Part shown: positions 52,897-62,032 of the stretch, in pieces
Position numbering within the stretch: the first letter of the stretch is position 1
How the letters are laid out: each line of letters opens with the position of its first letter
Assembly: GCA_902826685.1 (NCBI GenBank)
Contig: CADEFT010000029.1
Location: forward strand, 38,936 to 102,935
Source: an uncultured Acidobacteriota bacterium
Lineage (GTDB): Bacteria > Acidobacteriota > Terriglobia > Bryobacterales > Bryobacteraceae
Direction: 5' to 3'
DNA length: 64,000 bases
Made by a program: the position numbers and the translations under genes
The notes under the pieces: model-generated
Database searches by the model: none
Told to the model about the DNA's origin: nothing
Seen by the model: only the letters and a program-made list of their open reading frames with translations

Positions 52897-54189
52897 ATGA
52901 CGAAACTCATTCCCGTTCTCTTGCTGGTTCTGGTGGCATTCTATCCGCTGACCCTGCTCTTTCTCTCCGTGGGTACCGTGCTGCAGGTGGATCAACCGGT
53001 GAAAATCGTGGGCGTCTCCACGCCCATCCGCGTGGTGGCGGTGAATGCCCACGGCGTGCGCGATTTCAGCGCCTATATCGAACAGGGCGGCGTGCGCCAC
53101 CCGGTGTACCGGAAATCGGAGCCCGCCTCGCGCTGGCTGTTTTACCGCGGCAAGGAAAATCCGCGCGTCTTCGTCGTCGACCCCGGTACGCGCACCGTAC
53201 CCAAGCTCAAGGAAGGCAAGGCGAAGCTGACGATGGAAGCCGTCTCGAACGATCTGCGTGCCAAAACCGACCGGCTGGAGTTCGACGTCGATGTCAACAC
53301 GCAGCCGCCGGTGCTGCGCGTCGACAACGACCTGCACTATATGAACCTCGGCGGCAGTTCGGTGGTCACCTTTGAAGTCGGCGGCTTCGTCACCGAATCG
53401 GGCGTTCGCGTGGGCGGCCAAACTTTCGCCAGCTTTCCCTGGCGCAACAAGCGCGTCAGTTTTTTCGCCGTCAATTACGATACTCCCGAAGGCGTCGAGC
53501 CGGTGGTCTTCGCCCGCAATCCCTCGGGCGCCGAGGCGGCCGAACGCATTCGCGGAGAAGTGAAGCGCCGTGAATTCCGCCGCCGTGATATCGAAGTGGA
53601 CGAATCCTTCATGACCAAGGTGATCACCGAACTCGATCCGGCGGGCAAGGGCGACGATGTGGCTCGCTTCACCAAAGTTAACAACGATATGCGCCAGGCC
53701 AACAACCAGCGCCTTTCGGAGATGCGCCTGGAAACCGCCGCGCAGATGCTATGGAACGGCCCGTTCCTGCGCTTGAGCGGATCGTCGGAGGCGCAGTTCT
53801 GCGACTACCGGACCTATTTCTACAAAGGCCAGAGCATCGACAAGCAGGTGCACCTCGGCTTTGATCTCGCCGGTATGTCGCGCATGCCCGCCAAGGCCGC
53901 CAACGACGGCAAGGTGATCTACGCCGCGCCGCTCGGCATCTTCGGCAAGACCGTCGTGCTCGATCACGGCCTGGCCGTCCAAAGCCTTTACGCGCACCTG
54001 AGCGAGTTTGCGGTCAAGCCTGGCGAGATGGTGAAGAAGGGCCAGATGCTGGGCCGCACGGGCGCCACCGGCATGGCGGGTGGCGATCACCTGCACTTCA
54101 CGATGCTGGTCGGCGGCGTCCAGGTGGATTCCATCGAATGGTGGGACCCGCACTGGATCGACGTCAACGTCATGAACCGTTTGAAATAG
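52897..54189 (+). CDS. M23 (LytM-type) metallopeptidase
   Basis: 430 residues. One N-terminal span (LLLVLVAFYPLTLLFLSV), then about 270 residues of beta-rich domain with unknown role. The C-terminal M23 domain (about 305-420) has HLGFD (zinc His and Asp), YAHL and DHLHF (catalytic and zinc His). It likely cleaves peptidoglycan cross-links or has become a structural LytM protein; the ligand set looks complete. Its stop lies within an 18-base palindrome shared with the convergent ThDP enzyme gene. Confidence 0.9.
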   Translation: MTKLIPVLLLVLVAFYPLTLLFLSVGTVLQVDQPVKIVGVSTPIRVVAVNAHGVRDFSAYIEQGGVRHPVYRKSEPASRWLFYRGKENPRVFVVDPGTRTVPKLKEGKAKLTMEAVSNDLRAKTDRLEFDVDVNTQPPVLRVDNDLHYMNLGGSSVVTFEVGGFVTESGVRVGGQTFASFPWRNKRVSFFAVNYDTPEGVEPVVFARNPSGAEAAERIRGEVKRREFRRRDIEVDESFMTKVITELDPAGKGDDVARFTKVNNDMRQANNQRLSEMRLETAAQMLWNGPFLRLSGSSEAQFCDYRTYFYKGQSIDKQVHLGFDLAGMSRMPAKAANDGKVIYAAPLGIFGKTVVLDHGLAVQSLYAHLSEFAVKPGEMVKKGQMLGRTGATGMAGGDHLHFTMLVGGVQVDSIEWWDPHWIDVNVMNRLK

Positions 54190-54200
54190 CCGGCTATTTC
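54183..54200. terminator. Perfect palindrome spanning two convergent stop codons
   Basis: gaaatagccggctatttc is a perfect 18-base palindrome containing the TAG of both convergent genes. It may form a short hairpin at each transcript end; the lack of a T tract makes a classical terminator doubtful. Confidence 0.3.
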
Positions 54201-55858
54201 TTCTTGCCCTGGATCTGCCATTCAGTGAACGGCGACCGGGACCCGCGCACGATCACATTCAACAGATAAGGCTTCCCAGCGGCGAAGGCGCGGCCCACAC
54301 CGGCGCGCAGAGCGTCGATGGTATCCACCGTCTCGCCGTCGCCGCCGAAGCCTTTCATCACCAGGTCATAGCGCGTCTGACGAAGCTCGCAGGCCACCGT
54401 CTCGCCTCCGGTTAGCTCGCGCTGCAACTCACGTTCCAGGCCCCAGCCGCCATCGTTGCCAACGATCACCACCACCGGCAGTCCGTAACGCACCAGCGTT
54501 TCGAGTTCGGCGATATAAAAGCCGAGCGACCCGTCGCCGGTGATCAAGACCACCGGTTTGCCCGGATTGGCCATCTGCAGCGAGACCGCGTTTGGAAGCG
54601 CCGAGCCGATCGTACCCATCGGTCCCAACCGCAGCCAGCCGCCGCGCTCATTGGCGGGAATCATCGCCCGTCCCCAGTGCACAAAATCGCCGCCATCCCA
54701 GGAGTAGAGCGTATCTTTCGGCAGCGAGTCGCGCAGGCAGGCGAACACGGCCGCCGGATGCAGAGGCGACGCTCGATCGGACCCGAGCGACGACAGACTG
54801 TCCTGATACTCGCCGCTGTACTTTTTCAATTGCCGGGTCCACTTTGGGTTCGTTTCCCACGTCTTCTTCCCGATCGCCTGCACCATCGACGCAAGCGCCG
54901 CCTTCACATCCGCGCAAACGCCGAGCGACACCGGACGGGCCGAACCAAGTTCCGGCGCATGCAGATCCACCTGGATGATCTTCGTCGCCGGATCGAACAG
55001 GCGCGGACCGCCGAGCGCCAGCCGGTAATCCAGCCGTTTCCCAAGCAGCAGCACCACATCGGCCTCGCGGAACGCCGGCAGCACCGCCTTGTTGATGGCC
55101 GGATCGGCGTAGCCAAAGGTATTGGCGCCGGAATCGGGCACGATGGCGCGCGCCATCGTTACCGTGAACAGCGGCAGCTTGGAAGCCTTGATAAATCGCG
55201 CCAGTTCGTTCTCCGCCCGCCCCCACCAGACACCGCTGCCGGCGATGACGATCGGACGCTTCGCCTCTCGCAGCATCGAAAGGATCCGCTGCGTTTCCTC
55301 TTCCGACGGCGCCAGATGCGGCGCCGCCACCGGCATCGGCAGGGGCAGCGAAGTTTCCGTCCGCTGCGCGAAGATGTCCACTGGAACGGTGAGATGCACC
55401 GGGCCCATCCGGCCGGCCATCGATTCGTTGTAGGCCCGCCCCAGCAGGTAAGGAATCTGCGCAGCCGACTCGGCTTGCGCCGCCCACTTCACCACCGGCC
55501 GCGTCATCCCCACTTGATCGATCACCTGAAACACCTGCCGGCCGGCCAGCGCCGTGGAGGTCGCTCCGCTGACGGCGATAAGCGGCGCCCCGGCCAGATA
55601 GGCCGTCGCGATGCCGGTGAGCGAGTTGGTGTGCCCGGGTCCACCGGTCACCAGCGACAGCGCGGGCACGCGATGAATCCGCGCCCACGCGTCGGCGGCA
55701 TGCGTTACACCCGATTCATGCCGGAAGTCGATCACCTTGATCTTGTTCTTCTCAATCGCCAGCAACACGTCGTTCAGGTGGTCGCCCACCAATGTGAAGA
55801 TCTCGCGGATGCCGAGTTTGACGAGAGAAGAAGCGAATAATTCTGCACCAGTTGCCAT
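54194..55858 (-). CDS. Thiamine-diphosphate-dependent enzyme (acetolactate synthase superfamily)
   Basis: 554 residues with the three-domain layout of the pyruvate oxidase/acetolactate synthase superfamily. Catalytic Glu is in FRHESGVTHAADAWAR. The central domain begins near APSEEETQRIL, and the ThDP motif starts GDGSLGFYIAELET and ends VIVGNDGGW. The substrate is not clear; relatives include acetolactate synthase, oxalyl-CoA decarboxylase and benzaldehyde-lyase-like enzymes. There is no regulatory subunit gene next to it, which argues against a biosynthetic IlvB. Confidence 0.85.
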   Translation of the reverse strand: MATGAELFASSLVKLGIREIFTLVGDHLNDVLLAIEKNKIKVIDFRHESGVTHAADAWARIHRVPALSLVTGGPGHTNSLTGIATAYLAGAPLIAVSGATSTALAGRQVFQVIDQVGMTRPVVKWAAQAESAAQIPYLLGRAYNESMAGRMGPVHLTVPVDIFAQRTETSLPLPMPVAAPHLAPSEEETQRILSMLREAKRPIVIAGSGVWWGRAENELARFIKASKLPLFTVTMARAIVPDSGANTFGYADPAINKAVLPAFREADVVLLLGKRLDYRLALGGPRLFDPATKIIQVDLHAPELGSARPVSLGVCADVKAALASMVQAIGKKTWETNPKWTRQLKKYSGEYQDSLSSLGSDRASPLHPAAVFACLRDSLPKDTLYSWDGGDFVHWGRAMIPANERGGWLRLGPMGTIGSALPNAVSLQMANPGKPVVLITGDGSLGFYIAELETLVRYGLPVVVIVGNDGGWGLERELQRELTGGETVACELRQTRYDLVMKGFGGDGETVDTIDALRAGVGRAFAAGKPYLLNVIVRGSRSPFTEWQIQGKKK

Positions 55859-55911
55859 GACTCCCGTTCATGGTATCGCGCGGCGCCTCCGCTGAGCTAG
55901 ACTGATCGGCG

Positions 55912-57006
55912 ATGGCGAAGGCTAAAAAAGCGGCAACCCCGAAACCCACTCAATTTTTTGCGAAGCAGTTGAAAGGCGAAGAACCGCTCAGCCTGGGCAC
56001 GGCACAGCATCTGTTCCGGCTCGCGTCCGAGATCTACGGGTTCGGGCCTTGGAAGGTTCTCGGCGAACACCACATGGTGTTCTGCCCGCTTAAGGAGATC
56101 GGCGATCTGGGCGTGATTTCCGTGATGGGCTCGGCCGGCGAGTTCTATTCGGTCATGGTCTATCTCGGAGCCGAAGGCTACCACCTGATGCGCGACATGG
56201 CGGAGGGCGATCTCGATCCGGGCGAATATCACGCCGCCCGACGCAGCCTGCACGTCGAATTTGAGCAATCGAGCGGGCTCGAGAAGCCGGATCGCGAGTT
56301 GCTCCGCGCCATGGGCCATCCGGCAACGGGAAAACTGTACGCACCGGTGTTCCGCTCCACCCGCCCAGGCTATGTCTCCTGGCCCGTGAACGAGACCGAG
56401 GGGCGCGCCCTCGCCGAAGCTCTGGCCGCGACGATCGTTTTCCTGAGGCATCTGGCCGACGTCAAGAAGAACTTGTGGCTCGATGGCGTTTACCCGAAGG
56501 TGGAACTCACCACGGACTGGCGATTGGAACAACTGCAGGCGGCCATCTCTTCCATGGCGCCTCCACCCAGATCCGAACCGCCCGTCGTCGCACCCAACGT
56601 CGACCCGGCGCGTATCCGCCGGGTGATCGAGCGGGCGACCCGCCGCCAGACCTGGTGGGAAATCGACCGCTACGTAATGTCGCTGCCCATTGGCGGCAAG
56701 GACGAACGCCACTTCCTTGGCCGCTGTTGCCTGGTGGCCGACTCCGGCTCGGGCATCATTCTCGGCTTCGACATGACCGGGCCCGATTCAGAGGCGGGCG
56801 ACGCGTTGGCGGAAACCCTGCTCGCCGCCGCCGAGAAGGCGCACGCGCTGCCGCAGGAGATCTGGGTGGGGCGTAAGGCTTATCAGGAATTGCTGGCGCC
56901 GCTGGGGGAACAACTGGGAGCGCCGGTGATGCTCATGGCCGGGCTGCCGGCCATCGATGCGGCCAAGGACGGCCTCATGCAGTTTCTCTCCAAGGGCCGG
57001 GGCTAA
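55912..57006 (+). CDS. Two-domain protein of unknown function (DUF7309/DUF6930-like)
   Basis: 364 residues. The N-terminal half (LFRLASEIYGFGPWKVLGEH ... VISVMGSAGEFYSVMVYLG) and C-terminal half (LPIGGKDERHFLGRCCLVAD ... LPQEIWVGRKAYQELL) are joined by a Pro-rich linker around residue 215. I recall this pairing as uncharacterised families in several phyla; the family names are from memory. Cytoplasmic. The stop overlaps that of the convergent regulator gene by 4 bases. Confidence 0.7.
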   Translation: MAKAKKAATPKPTQFFAKQLKGEEPLSLGTAQHLFRLASEIYGFGPWKVLGEHHMVFCPLKEIGDLGVISVMGSAGEFYSVMVYLGAEGYHLMRDMAEGDLDPGEYHAARRSLHVEFEQSSGLEKPDRELLRAMGHPATGKLYAPVFRSTRPGYVSWPVNETEGRALAEALAATIVFLRHLADVKKNLWLDGVYPKVELTTDWRLEQLQAAISSMAPPPRSEPPVVAPNVDPARIRRVIERATRRQTWWEIDRYVMSLPIGGKDERHFLGRCCLVADSGSGIILGFDMTGPDSEAGDALAETLLAAAEKAHALPQEIWVGRKAYQELLAPLGEQLGAPVMLMAGLPAIDAAKDGLMQFLSKGRG

Positions 57007-57644
57007 ACCACCAGCCCGCGCCGCACGGCGCTCAACACCAGTTCCGCCGCGCTGCGCACGCCCATCTTCTCCATGATGCGCGCGCGATGCGTAGTTACCG
57101 TATTGATGCTGAGATTCAGCCGCGTGGCGATCTCTTTATTACTCAAGCCTTCGGCCAGAAGCTGGTAAAGCTGGCGCTCGCGCTCGGTCAGCGATTCATA
57201 GCTGTCGTCGTGCTCGCGCGCCTTCGGATCGGGACTCTGCTGCAGGATCTTCGCTACCGCCGGACTGAAATAGGCCTGCCCTTCGCGCATGCGCTGGATG
57301 GCGGTGACCAGTCCTTCTTCCACCGAGTCCTTGAGCAGGTAGCCGCGTGCGCCAGCCCGCACCGCCCGCAGCACGTAGCGCTCGTCGCTGTGCATGCTGA
57401 GAATCAGCACCGCGGTCTCGGGCGATTGGCGCAGAATCTGCGCGGTCGCTTCCACCCCGTTCAGTTCCTTCATGCCAACGTCCACGATGGCGATATCGGG
57501 TTTGTGCTCGCGCGCCATCTCGACGGCGCCGATTCCGGTGGAAGCCTCGGCCACGATCTCCAGTTCGGGATTGTCCTCGAGGATGCGGCGGAGCCCCGCC
57601 CGGAACAGATTGTGGTCGTCGGCGAGCATGATGCGCACTGGCAT
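57003..57644 (-). CDS. NarL/FixJ-type response regulator
   Basis: 213 residues. Receiver with Asp9-Asp10, phospho-acceptor Asp55 (IVDVGMKELNG) and conserved Lys in LLKDS. The LuxR-type HTH contains LTERERQLYQLLAEGLSNKE and LSINTVTTHRARIMEKM. It is encoded 3 bases after the histidine kinase gene and is its likely partner. Confidence 0.94.
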   Translation of the reverse strand: MPVRIMLADDHNLFRAGLRRILEDNPELEIVAEASTGIGAVEMAREHKPDIAIVDVGMKELNGVEATAQILRQSPETAVLILSMHSDERYVLRAVRAGARGYLLKDSVEEGLVTAIQRMREGQAYFSPAVAKILQQSPDPKAREHDDSYESLTERERQLYQLLAEGLSNKEIATRLNLSINTVTTHRARIMEKMGVRSAAELVLSAVRRGLVV

Positions 57645-57647
57645 AAT

Positions 57648-59021
57648 TCAAATCCTCGCGGCCGCTTCTTCCGGCAGTTTCTTCGCGCCGGGCGCGACAG
57701 GCAGGGAAAGCTCCACGCGCGTACCGCGCCGGGGAGCGGACTCGACCGCCAGCGAACCGGCCGCGGCGATCGCCCGTTCCCGCATACCCATAATGCCGAA
57801 TCCCCTGCCCGAAGGCACGGCGCCCGTGTCGAACCCCTTGCCGTCGTCTTCAATGACCGCCAGCATTCGATCTCCCCGTTCGCTGACGCGCACGGTGACA
57901 TTTTGCGCTTCGGCATGCTTTTCGCAATTGTGCAGAGACTCCTGCACCACGCGGTATACACAGGTGCGCATCGGCTCTGGCAGATCCTCGCCCACATCGC
58001 CGCTTGAAAACCGGCAGATGACGCCCGTACGCCTTTGAAAGTCCTGCGCCAGCCACTGGATGGCCGGAATCAGGCCCAGGTCGTCCAGCATGCTAGGCCG
58101 CAACAAAAGGCAGATGTTTCGTACCGTCTGAACGATGGAATCCGTTAGCAGGCGCGCGCGGCCCAGCCGTTCGCGAATCTCGCTCAGCCGTTGTGGAGGC
58201 AGCGCCTCGGCGCGCGCGACTTCGAGCCGCAGCGTTGCCAGGCCCTGCCCGATTTCATCGTGCAATTCGCGCGACAGATTGGCGCGCTCCTGCTCCTGTA
58301 CTTCCATTAGACGGGTGGAAAGACGAGTCAGTTCGTCCTTTGCCTCAACCACCTGCCGGTGATGCGCCGCGGCCTGCTTCTCCATGCGTTCGGAATATCG
58401 CAGGCTCAATAACGCCACCGCCGCCGCCGCCAAAAGCGAAAGCCCCAGAATCCAGAACAGGCGCCGCGCGGCGAAGCTCCGGCTCTCTTCAAAGCGCGTG
58501 TGGCCGTCGCTCAACGAATCGTGCGACGACCGGTCCCACTCCCGCAGCGTGTCGCCCAGTTGGTTTCGTCGTTCGGCCACCTGCTCCTGCACGAACAGGT
58601 ACCGGCTTTGCGTATCGAGCGGGGCCGTGGTCCGCGGAAGACCTTCCAGAATGCGCCAGAAATCGTCGGTCTGCGCTTTCAAGTGCGCCGACTCCGGCCG
58701 CGCCTCCAACCGGCTCAGCAGGCGGTAAGCGTTAAAGCGAAGCGGAGCCAATAGCCGCACGTAGTCCACCTCGCGGGAGGCGGAAGGATTCAGCAGGTAA
58801 TCGCGTCCCGCGCTCGAAGCGGTCCAAAGCGTGCGCCTCAGTTCGAAACGCACTTCGTCCTGCTCGATATGCTGCTTGTAAATATCTTCGGTGGCTGTGG
58901 AAAGATCGGACTGAATGCGGCCCGCCTCGATCGTCGAAAATAATCCGAGCGCCAGGACCAGGCCGAATCCGGCACGGATGGCGTTCTTACGATCCAGCAG
59001 ATGTTTACGCCGGAAGCTCAT
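57648..59021 (-). CDS. Sensor histidine kinase with CHASE3-like sensor
   Basis: 457 residues. Two spans at about 15-34 and 188-208 enclose a helical extracytoplasmic domain of about 150 residues resembling CHASE3. A coiled coil leads to HisKA_3 with SRELHDEIGQGLATLRLE and HATPase_c with SLHNCEKHAEA, DDGKGFD and GFGIMGMRERA. It probably phosphorylates the adjacent NarL-type regulator. Stimulus unknown. Confidence 0.92.
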   Translation of the reverse strand: MSFRRKHLLDRKNAIRAGFGLVLALGLFSTIEAGRIQSDLSTATEDIYKQHIEQDEVRFELRRTLWTASSAGRDYLLNPSASREVDYVRLLAPLRFNAYRLLSRLEARPESAHLKAQTDDFWRILEGLPRTTAPLDTQSRYLFVQEQVAERRNQLGDTLREWDRSSHDSLSDGHTRFEESRSFAARRLFWILGLSLLAAAAVALLSLRYSERMEKQAAAHHRQVVEAKDELTRLSTRLMEVQEQERANLSRELHDEIGQGLATLRLEVARAEALPPQRLSEIRERLGRARLLTDSIVQTVRNICLLLRPSMLDDLGLIPAIQWLAQDFQRRTGVICRFSSGDVGEDLPEPMRTCVYRVVQESLHNCEKHAEAQNVTVRVSERGDRMLAVIEDDGKGFDTGAVPSGRGFGIMGMRERAIAAAGSLAVESAPRRGTRVELSLPVAPGAKKLPEEAAARI

Positions 59022-59082
59022 AGCCTATCTCGATCTTGCTACGCCGCGCTGCGCCGCCGCAACCTGCGTGGTAGAAAGAATC

Positions 59083-59670
59083 ATGGACCGGCGCCAGTTC
59101 GGCCAATGCCTCGCGGCGTTGGCACAGCTTCCCATCCGCCGCGACGAGCCCGAGCCCGCCGCCGGCAGAATGCTGGTGGCCGGGCGGGAACTGGCCGACC
59201 CCAACTTCGCCCACGCCGCCGTGATTTTAGTCAGCTACAGCCGCACCGGCGCCATGGGACTGGTGCTGAACCGCCGTTCCCGTGGCGGCGTCGTATCGAG
59301 AGTGGTGCGGGATCTCGGCTCCGCCGCCAATGCGAGCGACCCGCTCTATGCCGGTGGACCGGTGGGACGCGACGGCATCCTGGCGCTGCTCAAATCCTCC
59401 AAGAAGCCCGGCGATACCACCCCTGTGACCGCCGATGTCCACCTAATCTCGGACGGGGCGCTGCTCGAAAAGCAACTGCGCACCGGCCTGCGCGGCGATT
59501 CCCTGCGCCTCTACCTGGGTTACGCCGGCTGGGCGCCCGGCCAGTTGGAGCGCGAAATCGAGACCGGCGCCTGGCATGTCTTCAACGCCGACGCGGCAAC
59601 GGTATTCGATGCCGAGCCGGAATCTCTCTGGCGGCGGCTCATCCGGCGCACGGAATTGCGCTACGCGTAG
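59083..59670 (+). CDS. YqgE/AlgH family protein (DUF179)
   Basis: 195 residues from the ATG at 59083. Typical DUF179 segments are present: GRMLVAGRELADPNFAHAAV, GAMGLVLNRRS, YAGGPVGRDGILAL and LRLYLGYAGWAPGQLEREIE with GAWHVFNADA. Biochemical role unknown; AlgH was linked to alginate regulation. A remnant duplicate of its last 30 bases lies at 59864-59893. Confidence 0.92.
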   Translation: MDRRQFGQCLAALAQLPIRRDEPEPAAGRMLVAGRELADPNFAHAAVILVSYSRTGAMGLVLNRRSRGGVVSRVVRDLGSAANASDPLYAGGPVGRDGILALLKSSKKPGDTTPVTADVHLISDGALLEKQLRTGLRGDSLRLYLGYAGWAPGQLEREIETGAWHVFNADAATVFDAEPESLWRRLIRRTELRYA

Positions 59671-59902
59671 AAAGTCAACGTGCGGGCACTCCTGATCTGC
59701 CCTCGAACGCGCAACAACGAGCGGAACTGCCGCCCGTGATCTTTTGCAGCCGGTTGTGCCTCACCGGTTCCGATGCAATGAACGGAAGGGCGCCACGCGA
59801 AGAAGGTCAACGTGCGGGCACTCCCCTTCGATCACGGGTTCCCCTGCCACAAAACGGACCACGATCCGGCGCACGGAATCGCACTACGCATAGAATGGCA
59901 AC
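59671..59902 (+). pseudogene. Decayed tandem duplication of the yqgE 3' end and propeller gene 5' end
   Basis: The interval holds recognisable broken copies of its flanks. The block caacgtgcgggcactcc of the propeller gene start recurs at 59676-59692 and 59808-59824 (true start 59899-59915). 59703-59778 copies propeller-gene bases near 60026-60115 with a deletion of about 13 bases. 59864-59893 copies the last 30 bases of the yqgE-like gene (59641-59670) with 3 differences. No long open frame survives. Confidence 0.85.
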
Positions 59903-61345
59903 GTGCGGGCACTCCTGATTCTTTTTCAAACCGCGGCTTGGACCGCCGACTGGCCGCAATTCCGCGGCGTGGATGGACACGGCGTCGCCAGCGGTTCCCG
60001 CGTGCCGGTGCATTTCTCGCCGGCTTCGAACGTGCAATGGCGAACGGAGCTGCCGCCCGGTAAATCGTCCCCGGTGATCTTCGGCAAACGGTTGTGCCTC
60101 ACCGGTTCCGATGCCATCAAGCTGACCACGCTATGCCTCGACACCGAATCGGGCCGCGTGCTATGGAGCCAATCCGTCGAGGCGCGCCGCAAGGAAAACC
60201 GGCACGTCCTGAATCATCCCGCCTCGCCGACGCCGGTGGGCGACGGCAAGAACCTCTACGTCTTCTTCAGCGATTTCGGCCTCATCAGCTACACGCTCGA
60301 CGGCGCGGAACGGTGGCGTCTGCCGATGGAACCCTTTTCGAACCTGCACGGCATGGCCGCCTCGCCGATTCTTGTTGGCGGCAAAATCATCCTCGCCCTC
60401 GACCAGGACACCAGCGCTCACCTGCTCGCCATCGGAAAAGACAGCGGGCGCGTGTTGTGGAAAGCCGACCGCTCCGATTTCACTCACTCGTTCTCGGTGC
60501 CCGCCGTCTATCGGCCGGTCAAAGGACCCGCCGAGATCGTCATGCCCGGCGCGTACCAGATGACCGGATACTCGGCCGAGACCGGTGAGAAGCTCTGGTG
60601 GTTGCGCGGACTCACCTGGCAGCCGAAGTCGGCACCGGTTGTGGCGGACGGCATCGCCTATTTCAACGGTTGGGCTCCGGGCGGCGATCAGGGCCAGCAG
60701 CGCGATCTGCCGCCGTTTGAACAGGTGATCCGGACGGCCGACTTGGACGGCGACGGCAAGCTTTCGCAAAGCGAAGTGCCTCCCGATCTGCGCCATTCCG
60801 GAAGCTGGGGCGCGATCGATCTGGACCATGACGACAAGCTCAGCGCGCGCGACTGGAGCTTCTATCGCGCCAGGCGAGCGGCGCGCAATGCGCTGCTGGC
60901 GGTCAGGCTCGGCGGCCGGGGCGACGTGACCGCGTCGCATGTGCTCTGGCGGTTCGACAAGTCGCTGCCCGACGTTCCCTGCCCTCTTCTCTATCGCGAC
61001 GTGCTCTATCTGGTGCGCACGGGCGGCATCTTCACGACCGTGAATCCGAAGACCGGCGAGGCGTTCAAGCAAGGGCGATTAAATGGGGCGCTGGAAGGAT
61101 ACTACGCATCTCCTGTGGCGGCCGATGGAAAGATCTACGCGGCGAGCGAGCACGGCAAGGTGGTGGTCCTGAAGGCGGAGGCGGAGTGGGAAGTGCTGGC
61201 GGTGAACGATTTCGGCGAGGATATCTACGCGACGCCGGCCATCGTGGGCGACCGGATGTACCTGCGGACGGGTTCGGCGGTCTACTGCATCAGGGAAAAA
61301 ATCGGGTCCCGCGGCAGCACCCCGTCCGCCGGACCCGTGCAGTAG
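59903..61345 (+). CDS. Secreted PQQ-type beta-propeller protein with EF-hand insert
   Basis: 480 residues from GTG 59903 with a short signal (RALLILFQTAAWTA). The mature protein opens with DWPQFRGVDGHG, as in many PQQ-binding-like propellers of Planctomycetes and Acidobacteria. Blades show LDTESGRVLW, IGKDSGRVLWKAD and SAETGEKLWWL. Two EF-hand-like loops (DLDGDGKLSQSEV and DLDHDDKLSARDW, about 277-315) interrupt the propeller. Enzymatic activity and real PQQ binding are not shown; the name refers to the fold. Confidence 0.85.
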   Translation: MRALLILFQTAAWTADWPQFRGVDGHGVASGSRVPVHFSPASNVQWRTELPPGKSSPVIFGKRLCLTGSDAIKLTTLCLDTESGRVLWSQSVEARRKENRHVLNHPASPTPVGDGKNLYVFFSDFGLISYTLDGAERWRLPMEPFSNLHGMAASPILVGGKIILALDQDTSAHLLAIGKDSGRVLWKADRSDFTHSFSVPAVYRPVKGPAEIVMPGAYQMTGYSAETGEKLWWLRGLTWQPKSAPVVADGIAYFNGWAPGGDQGQQRDLPPFEQVIRTADLDGDGKLSQSEVPPDLRHSGSWGAIDLDHDDKLSARDWSFYRARRAARNALLAVRLGGRGDVTASHVLWRFDKSLPDVPCPLLYRDVLYLVRTGGIFTTVNPKTGEAFKQGRLNGALEGYYASPVAADGKIYAASEHGKVVVLKAEAEWEVLAVNDFGEDIYATPAIVGDRMYLRTGSAVYCIREKIGSRGSTPSAGPVQ

Positions 61346-61349
61346 TTTC

Positions 61350-61367
61350 CGTAGGCGAGTGCCTACG
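61350..61367. terminator. Possible bidirectional hairpin between convergent genes
   Basis: Stem cgtaggc / gcctacg (7 bp) with loop gagt lies just after the propeller gene stop and overlaps the stop of the minus-strand regulator gene. No T tract, so only a weak terminator candidate. Confidence 0.35.
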
Positions 61368-62028
61368 CCATGTTAGGGATCTTGATGATCTTCTTTTGAA
61401 TGGCGTACTGAACCAGTTGCGCTTTGTTGTGAATGTCGAGCTTGCGCATGAGGTTGAACTTGTGCGCCTCGACGGTCTTCACGCTCAGGTTGAGGTCGCA
61501 GGCGATCTCTTTGACCGACTGTCCTTCGGCCAGCATCTTGAGCACTTCCCGTTCGCGCGTGGTGAGGGTGGCAAAGCGCGGCAGCCGGTTGGCCGATTTA
61601 ATGCGCGTGCGGAAGTCGTCCACCAGTTGCGAGAGCATGCGCGGGCTCAGATAGCTGCCGCCGCGAGCGATATCGCGCACCGCCGCCACCAGTTGTGCCG
61701 AGGGCGAGTCTTTGAGGACGTAGCCGCTGGCGCCCACCTCCATCCCTTCGACGAGATAGTCCTCGTCGTCGTACATGGTGAGGAAGAGCACTTTTGTTTC
61801 CGGGCGGTTCTTTTTGATCTGACGCGTCGCTTCAAAGGCACTGAGCCCCGGCATGCTGATATCCATCAGCACCACATCCGGGCGGAACTCTCCGGCCTTT
61901 TCCACGGCATCGCCACCATTGGAGACTTCACCGACCACTTCGAGGTCGGCTTCGGCTCCAATCAGCGTCCGGATTCCCTGGCGGAATAGAGTGTGATCGT
62001 CCGCCAACATGATTCGAATTTTCGCCAT
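61363..62028 (-). CDS. NarL/FixJ-type response regulator
   Basis: 221 residues. Asp10-Asp11, phospho-acceptor Asp56 (VVLMDISMPGLSAFE) and Lys in VLKDSPSA form the receiver pocket. The LuxR HTH reads LTTREREVLKMLAEGQSVKE and LSVKTVEAHKFNLMRKL. It starts 4 bases after the kinase gene stop and is presumably its partner. Confidence 0.94.
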   Translation of the reverse strand: MAKIRIMLADDHTLFRQGIRTLIGAEADLEVVGEVSNGGDAVEKAGEFRPDVVLMDISMPGLSAFEATRQIKKNRPETKVLFLTMYDDEDYLVEGMEVGASGYVLKDSPSAQLVAAVRDIARGGSYLSPRMLSQLVDDFRTRIKSANRLPRFATLTTREREVLKMLAEGQSVKEIACDLNLSVKTVEAHKFNLMRKLDIHNKAQLVQYAIQKKIIKIPNMA

Positions 62029-62032
62029 ATGC

